From an uncultured Gammaproteobacteria bacterium (GTDB lineage: Bacteria > Pseudomonadota > Gammaproteobacteria > Pseudomonadales > Azotimanducaceae_A): a stretch of 11,130 bases of DNA. Numbering within the stretch: position 1 is the first letter of the stretch; every line of letters begins with the position of its first letter. This document shows, piece after piece, positions 1 through 7,370 of this stretch. The stretch covers positions 1 to 11,130 of the forward strand of contig CAJWGQ010000090.1 of NCBI GenBank assembly GCA_913041025.1, read 5' to 3'. The position numbers and the translations under genes were made by a program. The notes under the pieces are model-generated. The model saw only the letters and a program-made list of their open reading frames with translations. It made no database searches and was not told the DNA's origin.

Positions 1-31
1 TTATTTGGTTAGAATATTAATTTTAGAATAG
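1..31 (+). CDS. Possible 3' tail of an upstream gene (homoserine dehydrogenase?), cut by window edge
   Basis: The frame beginning at base 2 reads YLVRILILE and then a TAG stop at 29-31, 16 bp before thrC. The other two plus frames stop earlier (TAG at 10-12, TAA at 18-20). In many gammaproteobacteria hom lies directly upstream of thrC, and Hom proteins often end in a VRIxxE-like tail, which loosely fits. Nine codons cannot identify a protein, so this is a context-based guess. The stretch could equally be an AT-rich intergenic leader of thrC. Confidence 0.22.
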   Translation, partial: YLVRILILE

Positions 32-47
32 TTAATCAGTCGCTGTT

Positions 48-1412
48 ATGAGATACAAAAGTACGCGTGGCGGAATATCTGGACTTACTTTTTGTGAAAC
101 CTTATTAATGGGACTTGCCCCGGATGGAGGTCTTTTGCTACCAGAGTCTATCCCAAATATTTCTGATAACTTGGATTCGTGGCGCTCTTTGTCCTTCGTG
201 GAGTTAGCTCAGGAAGTTATTGCTGTTTTTGCAGACGACATACCAAAGCACGATCTAGATACGATCATCCAGCAGGCTTATTCTAGTTTTGAACATGAAG
301 ATGTTATCGGCCTGGAAAAATTGGGCGATATCCATGTAATGGAACTCTTTCACGGTCCGACTCTCGCCTTTAAGGATGTTGCGCTCCAGTTGTTGGGGGG
401 TTTATTCGATTATGTTTTGTCTAAAAATAACCAACACCTCAACATCCTTGGAGCGACGAGTGGTGATACTGGCAGTGCAGCAATAGCTGGGATTCGCGGT
501 AGTGCCAATATGGATATTTTTATAATGTATCCTGATGAAAAGGTGAGCCCCCTTCAAGAATTGCAGATGACGACTAATCTAGAACCCAATGTGCATTGCA
601 TAGCGATCGATGGCAGTTTTGATGATTGTCAGAATTTAATGAAAAACATATTTGGTGATTTAGCTTTTAAGAAGGACTTTCGATTGGGTGCGATTAACTC
701 GGTTAATTGGGCGCGAATAATGGCGCAAATTGTTTACTATGCCTACGCGGCCTTAAAGCTAGGCGGCCAATCTAGCTTTGCTGTCCCAACAGGAAATTTT
801 GGTAATGTATTTGCGGCCTATATTGCCCATAAAATGGGTTTCCCGATTGGGAAATTGGTAGTCGCAACGAATGAGAACGATATTCTTCATCGCTTTTTCG
901 ATAATGGAGATTACTCGCGGGGTACTATTCACTTTACTGCGACGCCTGCAATGGATATCCAAGTCGCCAGTAATTTTGAGAGGCTGCTTTACTATCAAAC
1001 GTCTGGAGATGCAGTACGAGTTGGTCGTTACATGAAGGAATTTGCGGAGTCTGGAAAAGTTATTCTAGAAGATTTGGAAGCGGACGATCTGTTTTTGTCG
1101 ACGTCGATCAGTTCTTCAGAAAGCTTGGAAACACTTCAAGGTGTCAGAGAAAAATATGGCTATCTATTGGATCCACACTCTGCCGTTGGTTATGCTGCCG
1201 CCAGTCAGTTCATGAGTGTAATCGGTGAACCTATTGTGACGGTAGCAACGGCTCACCCAGCCAAGTTTCCGGAAGCCTTAGCCCTAGCGGGTATAGACCC
1301 GGTGTCGATTCATCCAAAACTAGAGTCTCTGAAAGGCTTACCGGTCCGAAAAAAGCTGTTTCGCCCCCAAGAGGAGACGATTAAAGAGTTTATTACTGCA
1401 AGCGTGAGTTAA
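48..1412 (+). CDS. thrC: Threonine synthase
   Basis: Cytosolic PLP enzyme that converts O-phospho-L-homoserine to L-threonine and phosphate, the last step of threonine synthesis. The 454-aa product has the usual proteobacterial length. It opens with MRYKSTRGG, the N-terminus typical of Pseudomonas-type ThrC. The PLP lysine lies in HGPTLAFKD (K109), and the phosphate-binding loop GATSGDTGSAA is at about 135-145. The later block PTGNFGNVFAAY and the C-terminal TAHPAKFPEA are also family features. The ATG at 48 is chosen by that N-terminal match; no Shine-Dalgarno sequence is visible before it. The gene converges on the HAD phosphatase gene with only 2 bp between stops. It is probably the distal gene of a hom-thrC unit, but the upstream partner is outside the window. 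Confidence 0.97.
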   Translation: MRYKSTRGGISGLTFCETLLMGLAPDGGLLLPESIPNISDNLDSWRSLSFVELAQEVIAVFADDIPKHDLDTIIQQAYSSFEHEDVIGLEKLGDIHVMELFHGPTLAFKDVALQLLGGLFDYVLSKNNQHLNILGATSGDTGSAAIAGIRGSANMDIFIMYPDEKVSPLQELQMTTNLEPNVHCIAIDGSFDDCQNLMKNIFGDLAFKKDFRLGAINSVNWARIMAQIVYYAYAALKLGGQSSFAVPTGNFGNVFAAYIAHKMGFPIGKLVVATNENDILHRFFDNGDYSRGTIHFTATPAMDIQVASNFERLLYYQTSGDAVRVGRYMKEFAESGKVILEDLEADDLFLSTSISSSESLETLQGVREKYGYLLDPHSAVGYAAASQFMSVIGEPIVTVATAHPAKFPEALALAGIDPVSIHPKLESLKGLPVRKKLFRPQEETIKEFITASVS

Positions 1413-1414
1413 GA

Positions 1415-2125
1415 TTAGATCGGCTGATCTAGAGAACTTATAGCGGCAGGTATTTCTGATAAATGTTCGACGATCCTACTGGGCGCGGCATCGCCGGTTT
1501 TCAGAGTTTCTGCTTTTAAGTTAACCCAAATGGAAAGAAAGTTTGCATTAGCGGCTCCTTCAATGTCGTCTACTAGATTATCGCCGATGTGGATCGAGTT
1601 TTGGGGAGGCACATCCGTTATTTCAGAAACTCGTTGAAACATTTTTGGATTAGGTTTGCTTGCGGATACATCCGCGGCGCTAATCGCGCCTTGCATGTAT
1701 TTTTTTAGACCGGTTTTTTCAATATCTGCGTTTCCATTGGTCAATGCATAGATTATGTACTTGTCTTGCAATCCTTCGAGCATAGAAATCGCGCCGGAAA
1801 AAAAATTCACTTGGTTACGAGCTTCAAAAAAAATATCAAAAGCTCGGTCAGCATTTAGCTTGGCCATATCATCTGGTTGCCCGCATAGCTGCATCACCTT
1901 AAAGAGTATTTCTAACCGCATAAAAGTAAGGTCAAAGCGTTTTTCTGGATTTTCGCTTACAACGTGTTGACGCAAGTCTGGCAAGAATTCTTGTGAATAG
2001 TACTTCAAAGATTCTGGGACGTGTGTCCTCATCCACTCGCGCATTTTTGACTCAGCTTTAACTATTACTGTGTCCACGTCCCATAAGGTGTTGTCTAAAT
2101 CGAAAGTAATTAGCTGAATGCTCAC
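1415..2125 (-). CDS. HAD-superfamily phosphatase, YigB-like
   Basis: A 236-aa haloacid-dehalogenase hydrolase. All four HAD motifs are visible: FDLDNTLWD (nucleophile D9, acid/base D11), ALTNGN near 127-132, SKPNPKMF with K157, and HIGDNLVDD with D182 and D186/D187 for magnesium. An inserted helical cap lies between motifs I and II. Size, motif wording and position after xerC match E. coli YigB, which dephosphorylates the riboflavin intermediate 5-amino-6-(5-phospho-D-ribitylamino)uracil. That substrate is inferred, since HAD enzymes of this class are promiscuous. The start is GTG at 2123-2125, overlapping the xerC stop as GTGA, which suggests translational coupling. It is the last gene of the minus-strand operon, and its stop almost touches that of thrC. 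Confidence 0.9.
   Translation of the reverse strand: MSIQLITFDLDNTLWDVDTVIVKAESKMREWMRTHVPESLKYYSQEFLPDLRQHVVSENPEKRFDLTFMRLEILFKVMQLCGQPDDMAKLNADRAFDIFFEARNQVNFFSGAISMLEGLQDKYIIYALTNGNADIEKTGLKKYMQGAISAADVSASKPNPKMFQRVSEITDVPPQNSIHIGDNLVDDIEGAANANFLSIWVNLKAETLKTGDAAPSRIVEHLSEIPAAISSLDQPI
1416..1431. repeat. Small perfect inverted repeat at the thrC / HAD convergent junction
   Basis: TAGATC and GATCTA flank a GGCT loop, giving a 6-bp perfect stem with a 4-nt loop just past the thrC stop and inside the last codons of the HAD gene. There is no T-run on either side, so a standard intrinsic terminator is not supported. It is the only hairpin-like element seen at this junction. It may be chance. 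Confidence 0.3.
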
Positions 2126-3021
2126 GGCTTCTTAGCTTCCTCACTGGATGATTGTGCTCTGGGGTGCGCACGATCATAAACCTTGGCTAGATGCTGGAAG
2201 TCTAGATGTGTGTAAATTTGAGTAGTAGAAATGTTGCTATGTCCTAAGAGCTCCTGTACCCCGCGCAAATCGCTTGACGATTCTAGAATATGCGTGGCAA
2301 AGGAATGACGAAGAAGGTGAGGGTGGACAGAATCATCACCCAGTTGCTTTATGGCAATTAGTTTTAAGCGTGATTGAATTGTGCGTGGGCTGATCCTTGC
2401 AGACCCCCTGCCCGTGAACAATGGACCTCTCTGGGGTATGGAAGGGTGAATCCTAAGCCATTCTTTGAGTGCTCGTAGCGCTTGGCTGCCTATTGGGCAT
2501 TGTCTTTCCTTATTCCCTTTCCCGATCACTCTTCCATAACCTGAGATTAAGTCTATATCTTCTATATCGAGAGTGACTAATTCGGTTAACCTCATCCCAC
2601 AGCCATAAAGTAACTCTAAGATCGCTTTATCTCGAAATTCGATACTTTTTGTCGGGACAAAGTCTAATAGTTTGGCTGTTTGGTCGGCATCAAGAACTAC
2701 TGGTAATTTTTTTGTGTGCTTTGGTAGTTGTGCATGAGCGGCAGGGTTTTGAGTTAACAATCCATGGTTTTTAAGATGTTGAAAAAAGCTTCTGAGAGCT
2801 GATAGTGCCCGGTGAATGCTCGTAGTGGATAAATTTATAGCTCTCAAAAATAGAATGAAGTCTTTTACATCGCCACTAGATACCCCTAAAAAATCCTTAT
2901 TTATTTTTTCGTTAAATCTATTGAGTTCAAATTCATAGGCTTTAATCGTATTTTTGGAGTATCGGCGTTCTTTTTGTAAGTGGCTTACATAAGATAAGAT
3001 TTGATTCTCGTTTACTTGCAT
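2122..3021 (-). CDS. xerC: Tyrosine recombinase XerC
   Basis: Site-specific recombinase that acts with XerD at dif to resolve chromosome dimers at division. The 299-aa length matches E. coli XerC (298 aa). The N-terminal core-binding SAM-like domain spans about 1-90 and the catalytic domain about 105-285. The full catalytic set is present: R144 (GCGMRLTE), K168 (VIGKGNKER), H235 and R238 (HPHLLRHSFA), H261 (LLGHSNI) and nucleophile Y270 (TQIYTHLD). The tail VYDRAHPRA is characteristic of XerC rather than XerD. The position after dapF-DUF484 and before the HAD gene is the standard XerC context. The ATG at 3019-3021 overlaps the end of the DUF484 gene by 10 bp, and the stop overlaps the HAD start by 4 bp. 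Both point to coupled translation. Confidence 0.96.
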   Translation of the reverse strand: MQVNENQILSYVSHLQKERRYSKNTIKAYEFELNRFNEKINKDFLGVSSGDVKDFILFLRAINLSTTSIHRALSALRSFFQHLKNHGLLTQNPAAHAQLPKHTKKLPVVLDADQTAKLLDFVPTKSIEFRDKAILELLYGCGMRLTELVTLDIEDIDLISGYGRVIGKGNKERQCPIGSQALRALKEWLRIHPSIPQRGPLFTGRGSARISPRTIQSRLKLIAIKQLGDDSVHPHLLRHSFATHILESSSDLRGVQELLGHSNISTTQIYTHLDFQHLAKVYDRAHPRAQSSSEEAKKP

Positions 3022-3704
3022 AGTCTGTGAACAACTCGGCCAAGTAGGCTGGATATGAAGCTAGCGAACATAGTCTCCATTTTATTATTAAATCGAAGTG
3101 GGTCTTTACTACCGACAGAAAGAAAACCCTTCCTGTTTCTTGAGCCGAAGGGAATAATGAGAACGCTTTCTGTTCCCTGACCTTTCTTGTGAATTGATCC
3201 AAAAAGATCGTGCATTTCCTCTTCTCTCAGTTGTAAGCAAAGCGGCTCTGTTCCCGTTTTGAAGCTCTCTGCGATTCTTATCTCTTCGAATTTAATATGG
3301 TCCAAGCTTAGGGTTGATGAGCTTTCTTCGATATTGCAGAGAATGTAATCGGCTTTGAAATTCGTCAGGAAGTGCGTGGCAAGTGATTCGTTCAGTTGCT
3401 GCCAAGTCTCAATATCGATCATGCTAGTGCATAGAGCCCTAATTTTACTAAATATTTCTTCATTTAGTTTTGCAACGGAAATCATTTCTGACACTTGTGT
3501 ATCAATTTTTTGGTTTCTGTTTCTCAGGGTTTTGATCTGTCGTTCGATGATTGAGGCTGCATCACCAGAATTGTGTTGAAGAACGACGCGTGATAGCGCT
3601 TCTTCATTTCTGTTGAAAAAATCAGGATTTTTCTCTAGGTAATCAAGAACCTGATCTTCTGATAGTTTTGGGGCTTCAGTATTTTTCTCGCTGTCTGAAT
3701 TCAA
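3012..3704 (-). CDS. DUF484 family protein (GAF-like), xerC neighbour
   Basis: A 230-aa cytosolic protein of the DUF484 family. The N-terminal part has the family pattern DQVLDYLEKNPDFF (18-31). A charged helix, probably coiled coil, follows at about 50-90 with repeated RNRNQKID-type residues. A GAF-like alpha/beta domain fills the rest and ends in the conserved VLIIPFGSRNRKGFLSVGS segment and RFNNKMETMF (181-213). The biochemical function is unknown. Its steady position between dapF and xerC in gammaproteobacteria suggests a link to XerC or cell-cycle control, which is inference only. The start is TTG at 3702-3704, with AAGGA on the minus strand at 3716-3720 (11-nt spacer). The nearest upstream ATG is out of frame and stops at once. 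No transmembrane segment is seen. Confidence 0.9.
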   Translation of the reverse strand: MNSDSEKNTEAPKLSEDQVLDYLEKNPDFFNRNEEALSRVVLQHNSGDAASIIERQIKTLRNRNQKIDTQVSEMISVAKLNEEIFSKIRALCTSMIDIETWQQLNESLATHFLTNFKADYILCNIEESSSTLSLDHIKFEEIRIAESFKTGTEPLCLQLREEEMHDLFGSIHKKGQGTESVLIIPFGSRNRKGFLSVGSKDPLRFNNKMETMFASFISSLLGRVVHRLCK

Positions 3705-3719
3705 AGTACGAGCATTCCT

Positions 3720-4529
3720 TTATATCTCTAATTTCCCATCAAATACTTTCTCTGCTGGACCTGTTAGCAGTATGGATTTTTCTTCGGGTTGATGCATCAG
3801 TTTCAATTTCCCACCAGGCATTGAAACCTTAACTTTATTGTTAGTTAAATCTTTTGACGCTGACACAATGGAAGCGGCACAGGCTCCCGTGCCACATGCC
3901 ATGGTTTCGCCGACTCCGCGTTCAAATACTCGTAGTCTTAGGAAACCCCTATCGACTACTTGGCAGAATCCAACGTTTACACCTTCGGGAAATTCTTGGT
4001 TTTTGGATATAGCTGTTCCAATGCTATCAACATCTAGATTGTGAATATTGTTAACGAATGTCACCGCATGAGGGTTTCCTATGTTTATGCTATGTACCTC
4101 GTGAATTTCCTCCGATCCAGCATTTTCTATCTCGATGGTTTTACAGCCAGATTCGCTGAGACTGATCTGGGTCTGAATTTCTTCATTGGAGTGATAAGAA
4201 GTCACGAAATTTCCCCCGAGACTTTGCCATTCAATTATTTTCTTTTTCGTTAATCCTTTTTCTATCGCGAAGCTCGCTGCACAACGGGTGCCATTACCGC
4301 ATTGCTCAGCCTCTGAGCCATCGGCATTGTATATGCGAAAGAAAAAATCCGAGTTGGGTGAGCTAGGTGGTTCAACTATGAGTAATTGATCGAAACCTAT
4401 ACCGATATTGCGATTACCCCAAGTTTTTATGTCTGAAGCATTGAACGCAGCTTCTTGACTCAACCCATCAACCAGCATGAAGTCATTGCCCAGACTATGC
4501 ATTTTGGTGAATTTGAGCGTCTTTGCCAT
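3720..4529 (-). CDS. dapF: Diaminopimelate epimerase
   Basis: PLP-independent racemase that converts LL- to meso-diaminopimelate, the precursor of lysine and of the peptidoglycan cross-link. With ATG at 4527-4529 the product is 269 aa, close to the E. coli enzyme (274 aa). Both catalytic cysteines are present in their signatures: C77 in EQCGNGTRC and C212 in TMACGTGACAAS. KMHSLGNDF (9-17), GFDQLL (45-50), NADGSEAEQ (68-76) and INIGNPHAV (148-156) are further family blocks. A TTG at 4545-4547 would add six residues, but it abuts the lysA stop and lacks a ribosome site. The ATG has a GAAAGAAAG stretch just upstream and fits family N-termini better. It lies directly after lysA, so consecutive lysine-pathway steps are co-transcribed. 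Confidence 0.96.
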   Translation of the reverse strand: MAKTLKFTKMHSLGNDFMLVDGLSQEAAFNASDIKTWGNRNIGIGFDQLLIVEPPSSPNSDFFFRIYNADGSEAEQCGNGTRCAASFAIEKGLTKKKIIEWQSLGGNFVTSYHSNEEIQTQISLSESGCKTIEIENAGSEEIHEVHSINIGNPHAVTFVNNIHNLDVDSIGTAISKNQEFPEGVNVGFCQVVDRGFLRLRVFERGVGETMACGTGACAASIVSASKDLTNNKVKVSMPGGKLKLMHQPEEKSILLTGPAEKVFDGKLEI

Positions 4530-4547
4530 CTGAGTACTTTCTTTCAA

Positions 4548-5807
4548 TTAATCAAATATTTCTAGCTTTATCTGATCAGCAAGAGTTTCTCGTTTTCTGA
4601 TAATTCTGAATTCTTCGTCATCTACTAATACTTCGCAACAGCGACTTCGAGAATTGTAATTCGAAGATAACGACATTCCATAGGCGCCAGTATTCATGAT
4701 TGCTAACAAGGAACCTTCTCTTACTCTCAATTCCCTTTGTTTTGCGAGAAAATCTCCTGACTCGCATATAGGACCAACGATGTCCCAAATCTCAAGATCC
4801 TCATCAGTGTGTTCTTCGACAGGCATAACCTGATGCCACGCACCGTAAAGCGACGGCCTGATCAAATCGTTCATCCCCGCGTCCACTATCGCGAAACTTG
4901 GTGCGCCAGTGGCTAGTGCCTTCTTCAAGAATTCTACCCGGCAGAGTAGAAGCCCAGACTCAGCAACAATGCTTCGGCCAGGCTCTGTAAAAATTTGCAG
5001 GTTTCTGCTGCCCAGTAGGTCCTTTAGCATCTGTCCATATTCCCTAAAACTGAGGGCTGCTTCGTCTTTGTACCGGATACCTAGGCCGCCGCCGACATTT
5101 ACATGATTTATGGAGATATTTTTTTTGCTTAACTCGTCGATTGTTGTGCAAATACTTTTGATTGCCTGAGCTAAGGGGGTAACTGAACTAATTTGCGATC
5201 CGATATGACAGTCGACCCCCTCGAGCGATACGTGCTCACTTTGACTGGCGGCTTGAAACAGGCTCAGGCTTTGGCTAATTGGCACTCCAAATTTGCTCTC
5301 CTTCAAACCGGTTGATATATAAGGGTGAGTGTCTGCGTCGACATCGGGATTTACCCGTATTGATACTCTCGCTTTTCGGCTGAGTATCTCGGCTCTGCGT
5401 ATAATTCGATCAAGCTCGCTGGAGCTTTCTACGTTGATGCAACCGATGTTATTTTTTAGCGCGAAGTCTATCTCTTCAGTAGATTTGCCAACGCCTGAAA
5501 ATACTACTGATGTCGGGTCTCCACCTATTGCGAGAACCCGACCTAACTCTCCGGCTGAAACGATGTCAAAGCCGGACCCTTCGTCTTTTAGAAGAGAAAG
5601 AATACTCAAGTTTGAATTTGCTTTAACCGAATAATTAATTTTGAAATTCAACCCTTCAAGCGCATCTTTCAATGCTCGATATTGCCCAAGTAGTTTAGCC
5701 TTTGAATAGACAAACGATGGAGTGCCTGCCATCTCTGCGATTTTAATTAGAGAGACTCTTTCTTGGTGTAAAACAGACTCATTGTATTCGTGAGTATTCT
5801 TCATCAT
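4548..5807 (-). CDS. lysA: Diaminopimelate decarboxylase
   Basis: PLP-dependent fold-type III decarboxylase that converts meso-diaminopimelate to L-lysine and CO2. The 419-aa product has the normal length. The PLP lysine is K62 in YSVKANSN. HIGSQ (201-205), the glycine loop NVGGGLGIRY (237-246) and EPGRS (275-279) bind cofactor phosphate and substrate. GPICESGD carries the active-site C348, and GAYGMSLSSNYN (374-385) supplies Y376. Two tandem ATG codons (5805-5807 and 5802-5804) are possible starts. Neither has a good Shine-Dalgarno sequence; an AGGAA lies about 24 nt upstream, too far to serve. It follows argH by 44 bp. The small lipoprotein gene lppL/lptM, which often precedes lysA or dapF, is not present. 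Confidence 0.97.
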   Translation of the reverse strand: MMKNTHEYNESVLHQERVSLIKIAEMAGTPSFVYSKAKLLGQYRALKDALEGLNFKINYSVKANSNLSILSLLKDEGSGFDIVSAGELGRVLAIGGDPTSVVFSGVGKSTEEIDFALKNNIGCINVESSSELDRIIRRAEILSRKARVSIRVNPDVDADTHPYISTGLKESKFGVPISQSLSLFQAASQSEHVSLEGVDCHIGSQISSVTPLAQAIKSICTTIDELSKKNISINHVNVGGGLGIRYKDEAALSFREYGQMLKDLLGSRNLQIFTEPGRSIVAESGLLLCRVEFLKKALATGAPSFAIVDAGMNDLIRPSLYGAWHQVMPVEEHTDEDLEIWDIVGPICESGDFLAKQRELRVREGSLLAIMNTGAYGMSLSSNYNSRSRCCEVLVDDEEFRIIRKRETLADQIKLEIFD

Positions 5808-5851
5808 ACGTTTTAAAGTTGTTTATAAGGTTCCTAACAAAAAGTAGAGGG

Positions 5852-7255
5852 TTAGATCAGCTTTCTAGCTTTTTCAATTGCCCTCTTTACCTGTTTGGGT
5901 GCGGTTCCTCCCGCATGGTCCCTAGATTTTATTGATCCTTCTACTGAAAGGACTTCGTATACGTCTGGTCCTATAAAGTCACCATCGTCTTCATTAAGTT
6001 CATTCAAGTCCAGCTCATGAAGATTTTTGTTCATTGAGATGGCTTTAGCTACCGCTTTGCCTACTATTTCATGGGCTTCTCTAAACGGAATGTTTTTGCT
6101 TACTAAGTAATCTGCGAGATCTGTAGCCGTGCTGTAACCTTCTTGCGCTTGTTCCAGCATCTTCTTTTCATTAACTTCGATCTGTTCAATTATTCCCAAA
6201 AGTGCGGTTAAGCAGCTTTTTATCGTATCTACGTTGTCAAAAAGAGGCTCCTTATCTTCCTGGTTATCTTTGTTGTAAGCGAGAGGCTGAGATTTCATAA
6301 GTACCAGTAAAGAATTCAAGTTGCCTATAGATCTGCCGGCTTTGCCTCTGATTAGCTCTGGCACATCAGGATTCTTCTTTTGAGGCATGATGCTAGAGCC
6401 CGTGCAAAAAGCGTCGGGTAGGACGATAAAATTAAATTGTTGAGATGACCAAAGCACGATTTCTTCGCACCACCTTGAGAAATGGATCATCGTAATAGCT
6501 ACGCAAGCGGAAAACTCCATCAAAAAATCTCTATCGCTAACAGCGTCTAGTGAATTGCGGGTAAAGTCATCGAAGCCTAGACGCTTAGCTACTAATTTTC
6601 TATTTGGCTTGAATGAAGTGCCGGCAAGTGCGGCCGATCCCAAAGGCAGAATGTTGGTTCTTTTTCGGCAATCGATTAGTCTGTCCCTATCTCTTAACAA
6701 CATTTCGAACCAGGCCATAATATGATGGCCAAAGGTGACAGGCTGTGCGACTTGCAGGTGCGTAAAGCCCGGCATAACGGTATTTGTGTGAGAACTCGCC
6801 AAGTTTAATAAAGAATGTAAGAGACTCTTTTCCAGCGTTAGGATTTCGTCTATAGAGTCCCGCAGAAATAAGCGCATATCCGTCGCAATTTGGTCATTCC
6901 GAGATCGACCTGTGTGTAGTTTTTTCCCTAGGTCACCTGTAATTTCGATTAGACGATGCTCGATGTGCATGTGTATGTCTTCTAAAGAGGTTGTCCAAAG
7001 AAAATCTCCAGTTTCAATTTCTTTCTCGATTTTATTGAGACCCTTGATGATTTTGTTCGCTTCCGTTTTTCTAAGCACTCCAATTTCTGACAGCATCTCA
7101 GCATGAGCGATAGACGCGGTTATATCCTCTTTATAGAGTCTCTTATCAAAACTTATCGATGCCGTGAACTCTTGGACAAACTCATTTGTAGAAGACTGTA
7201 AGCGACCTTTAAGTAGCCGTTTATTTGTTCTATTGGGTGTATCATTACTCGGCAT
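5852..7255 (-). CDS. argH: Argininosuccinate lyase
   Basis: Final arginine-biosynthesis enzyme, which cleaves argininosuccinate to arginine and fumarate as a cytosolic homotetramer of the fumarase/aspartase superfamily. The 467-aa length is typical. Seen in order: FTASISFDKRLY (30-41), EDIHMHIE (92-99), TGRSRNDQIATD (115-126), the catalytic histidine in PGFTHLQ (H166), and the signature loop GSSIMPQKKNP (286-296) with the catalytic serine pair 287-288. AYNKDNQEDKEPLFD (about 327-341) is a further family block. The usual N-terminal WGGRF reads LKGRL here, a mild divergence outside the active site. The ATG at 7253-7255 has AAGGA on the minus strand at 7268-7272 (12-nt spacer). It is the first gene of the minus-strand operon, behind an extended -10 promoter, and divergent from hemC. 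Confidence 0.97.
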   Translation of the reverse strand: MPSNDTPNRTNKRLLKGRLQSSTNEFVQEFTASISFDKRLYKEDITASIAHAEMLSEIGVLRKTEANKIIKGLNKIEKEIETGDFLWTTSLEDIHMHIEHRLIEITGDLGKKLHTGRSRNDQIATDMRLFLRDSIDEILTLEKSLLHSLLNLASSHTNTVMPGFTHLQVAQPVTFGHHIMAWFEMLLRDRDRLIDCRKRTNILPLGSAALAGTSFKPNRKLVAKRLGFDDFTRNSLDAVSDRDFLMEFSACVAITMIHFSRWCEEIVLWSSQQFNFIVLPDAFCTGSSIMPQKKNPDVPELIRGKAGRSIGNLNSLLVLMKSQPLAYNKDNQEDKEPLFDNVDTIKSCLTALLGIIEQIEVNEKKMLEQAQEGYSTATDLADYLVSKNIPFREAHEIVGKAVAKAISMNKNLHELDLNELNEDDGDFIGPDVYEVLSVEGSIKSRDHAGGTAPKQVKRAIEKARKLI

Positions 7256-7370
7256 AAGTGGAAGAAATCCTTGGAAAGTGGCGAAATTATAGCAATGAAA
7301 TGCGCTGAGACTTGCTTAATTTTTCATTCATCTGTTTTTTGGCATGTGATTAATTGGATTGGTAAATAAA
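7256..7370. promoter_or_regulatory. argH / hemC divergent intergenic region
   Basis: This is the longest gene-free stretch in the window. It holds the argH promoter described separately and must also supply hemC transcription. On the plus strand I find no strong sigma-70 pair. TTGGCA at 7339-7344 resembles a -35, but its -10 would fall at about 7362-7368, putting the start of transcription beyond the likely hemC start. No ARG-box pair, lysine riboswitch (which needs far more room) or other known operator is recognisable. Confidence 0.45.
7286..7294 (-). promoter_or_regulatory. Extended -10 promoter for the argH-lysA-dapF-DUF484-xerC-HAD operon
   Basis: On the minus strand the sequence reads TGCTATAAT, a perfect extended -10 (TGn plus TATAAT, with the hexamer at 7286-7291). 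A start of transcription near 7279 would give an mRNA leader of about 25 nt holding the argH ribosome site. No good -35 is seen at 16-18 bp; the segment there reads like CAAGTC. That is common for extended -10 promoters. It is the best sigma-70 signal in the window and sits where the operon needs one. Confidence 0.65.

Noticed and set aside
2163..2190. dif-like sequence: GGTGCGCACGA resembles the XerC-binding arm of dif (9 of 11 bases), inside xerC itself
   Set aside because: The XerD arm does not match, and the bases encode the conserved XerC tail residues RAHPRA on the minus strand, which explains the resemblance.
2942..3202. 86-aa minus-strand reading frame across the DUF484/xerC boundary
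   Set aside because: It overlaps two well-supported genes in another frame and shows no family-like sequence.
4530..4547. Longer dapF start at TTG 4545-4547
   Set aside because: It abuts the lysA stop, has no ribosome site and adds six residues not expected in the family; ATG at 4527-4529 fits better.
5329..5634. 101-aa plus-strand reading frame opposite lysA
   Set aside because: Serine-rich antisense shadow of the strongly conserved lysA coding sequence; no ribosome site or domain.
5808..5851. Searched for a small lipoprotein gene (lppL/lptM) between argH and lysA
   Set aside because: Only 44 bp are available and no start codon with a lipobox could fit.
7345..7360. TGTGA half-site upstream of hemC suggesting a CRP site
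   Set aside because: The second half at the required 6-bp spacing reads GGATT instead of TCACA.
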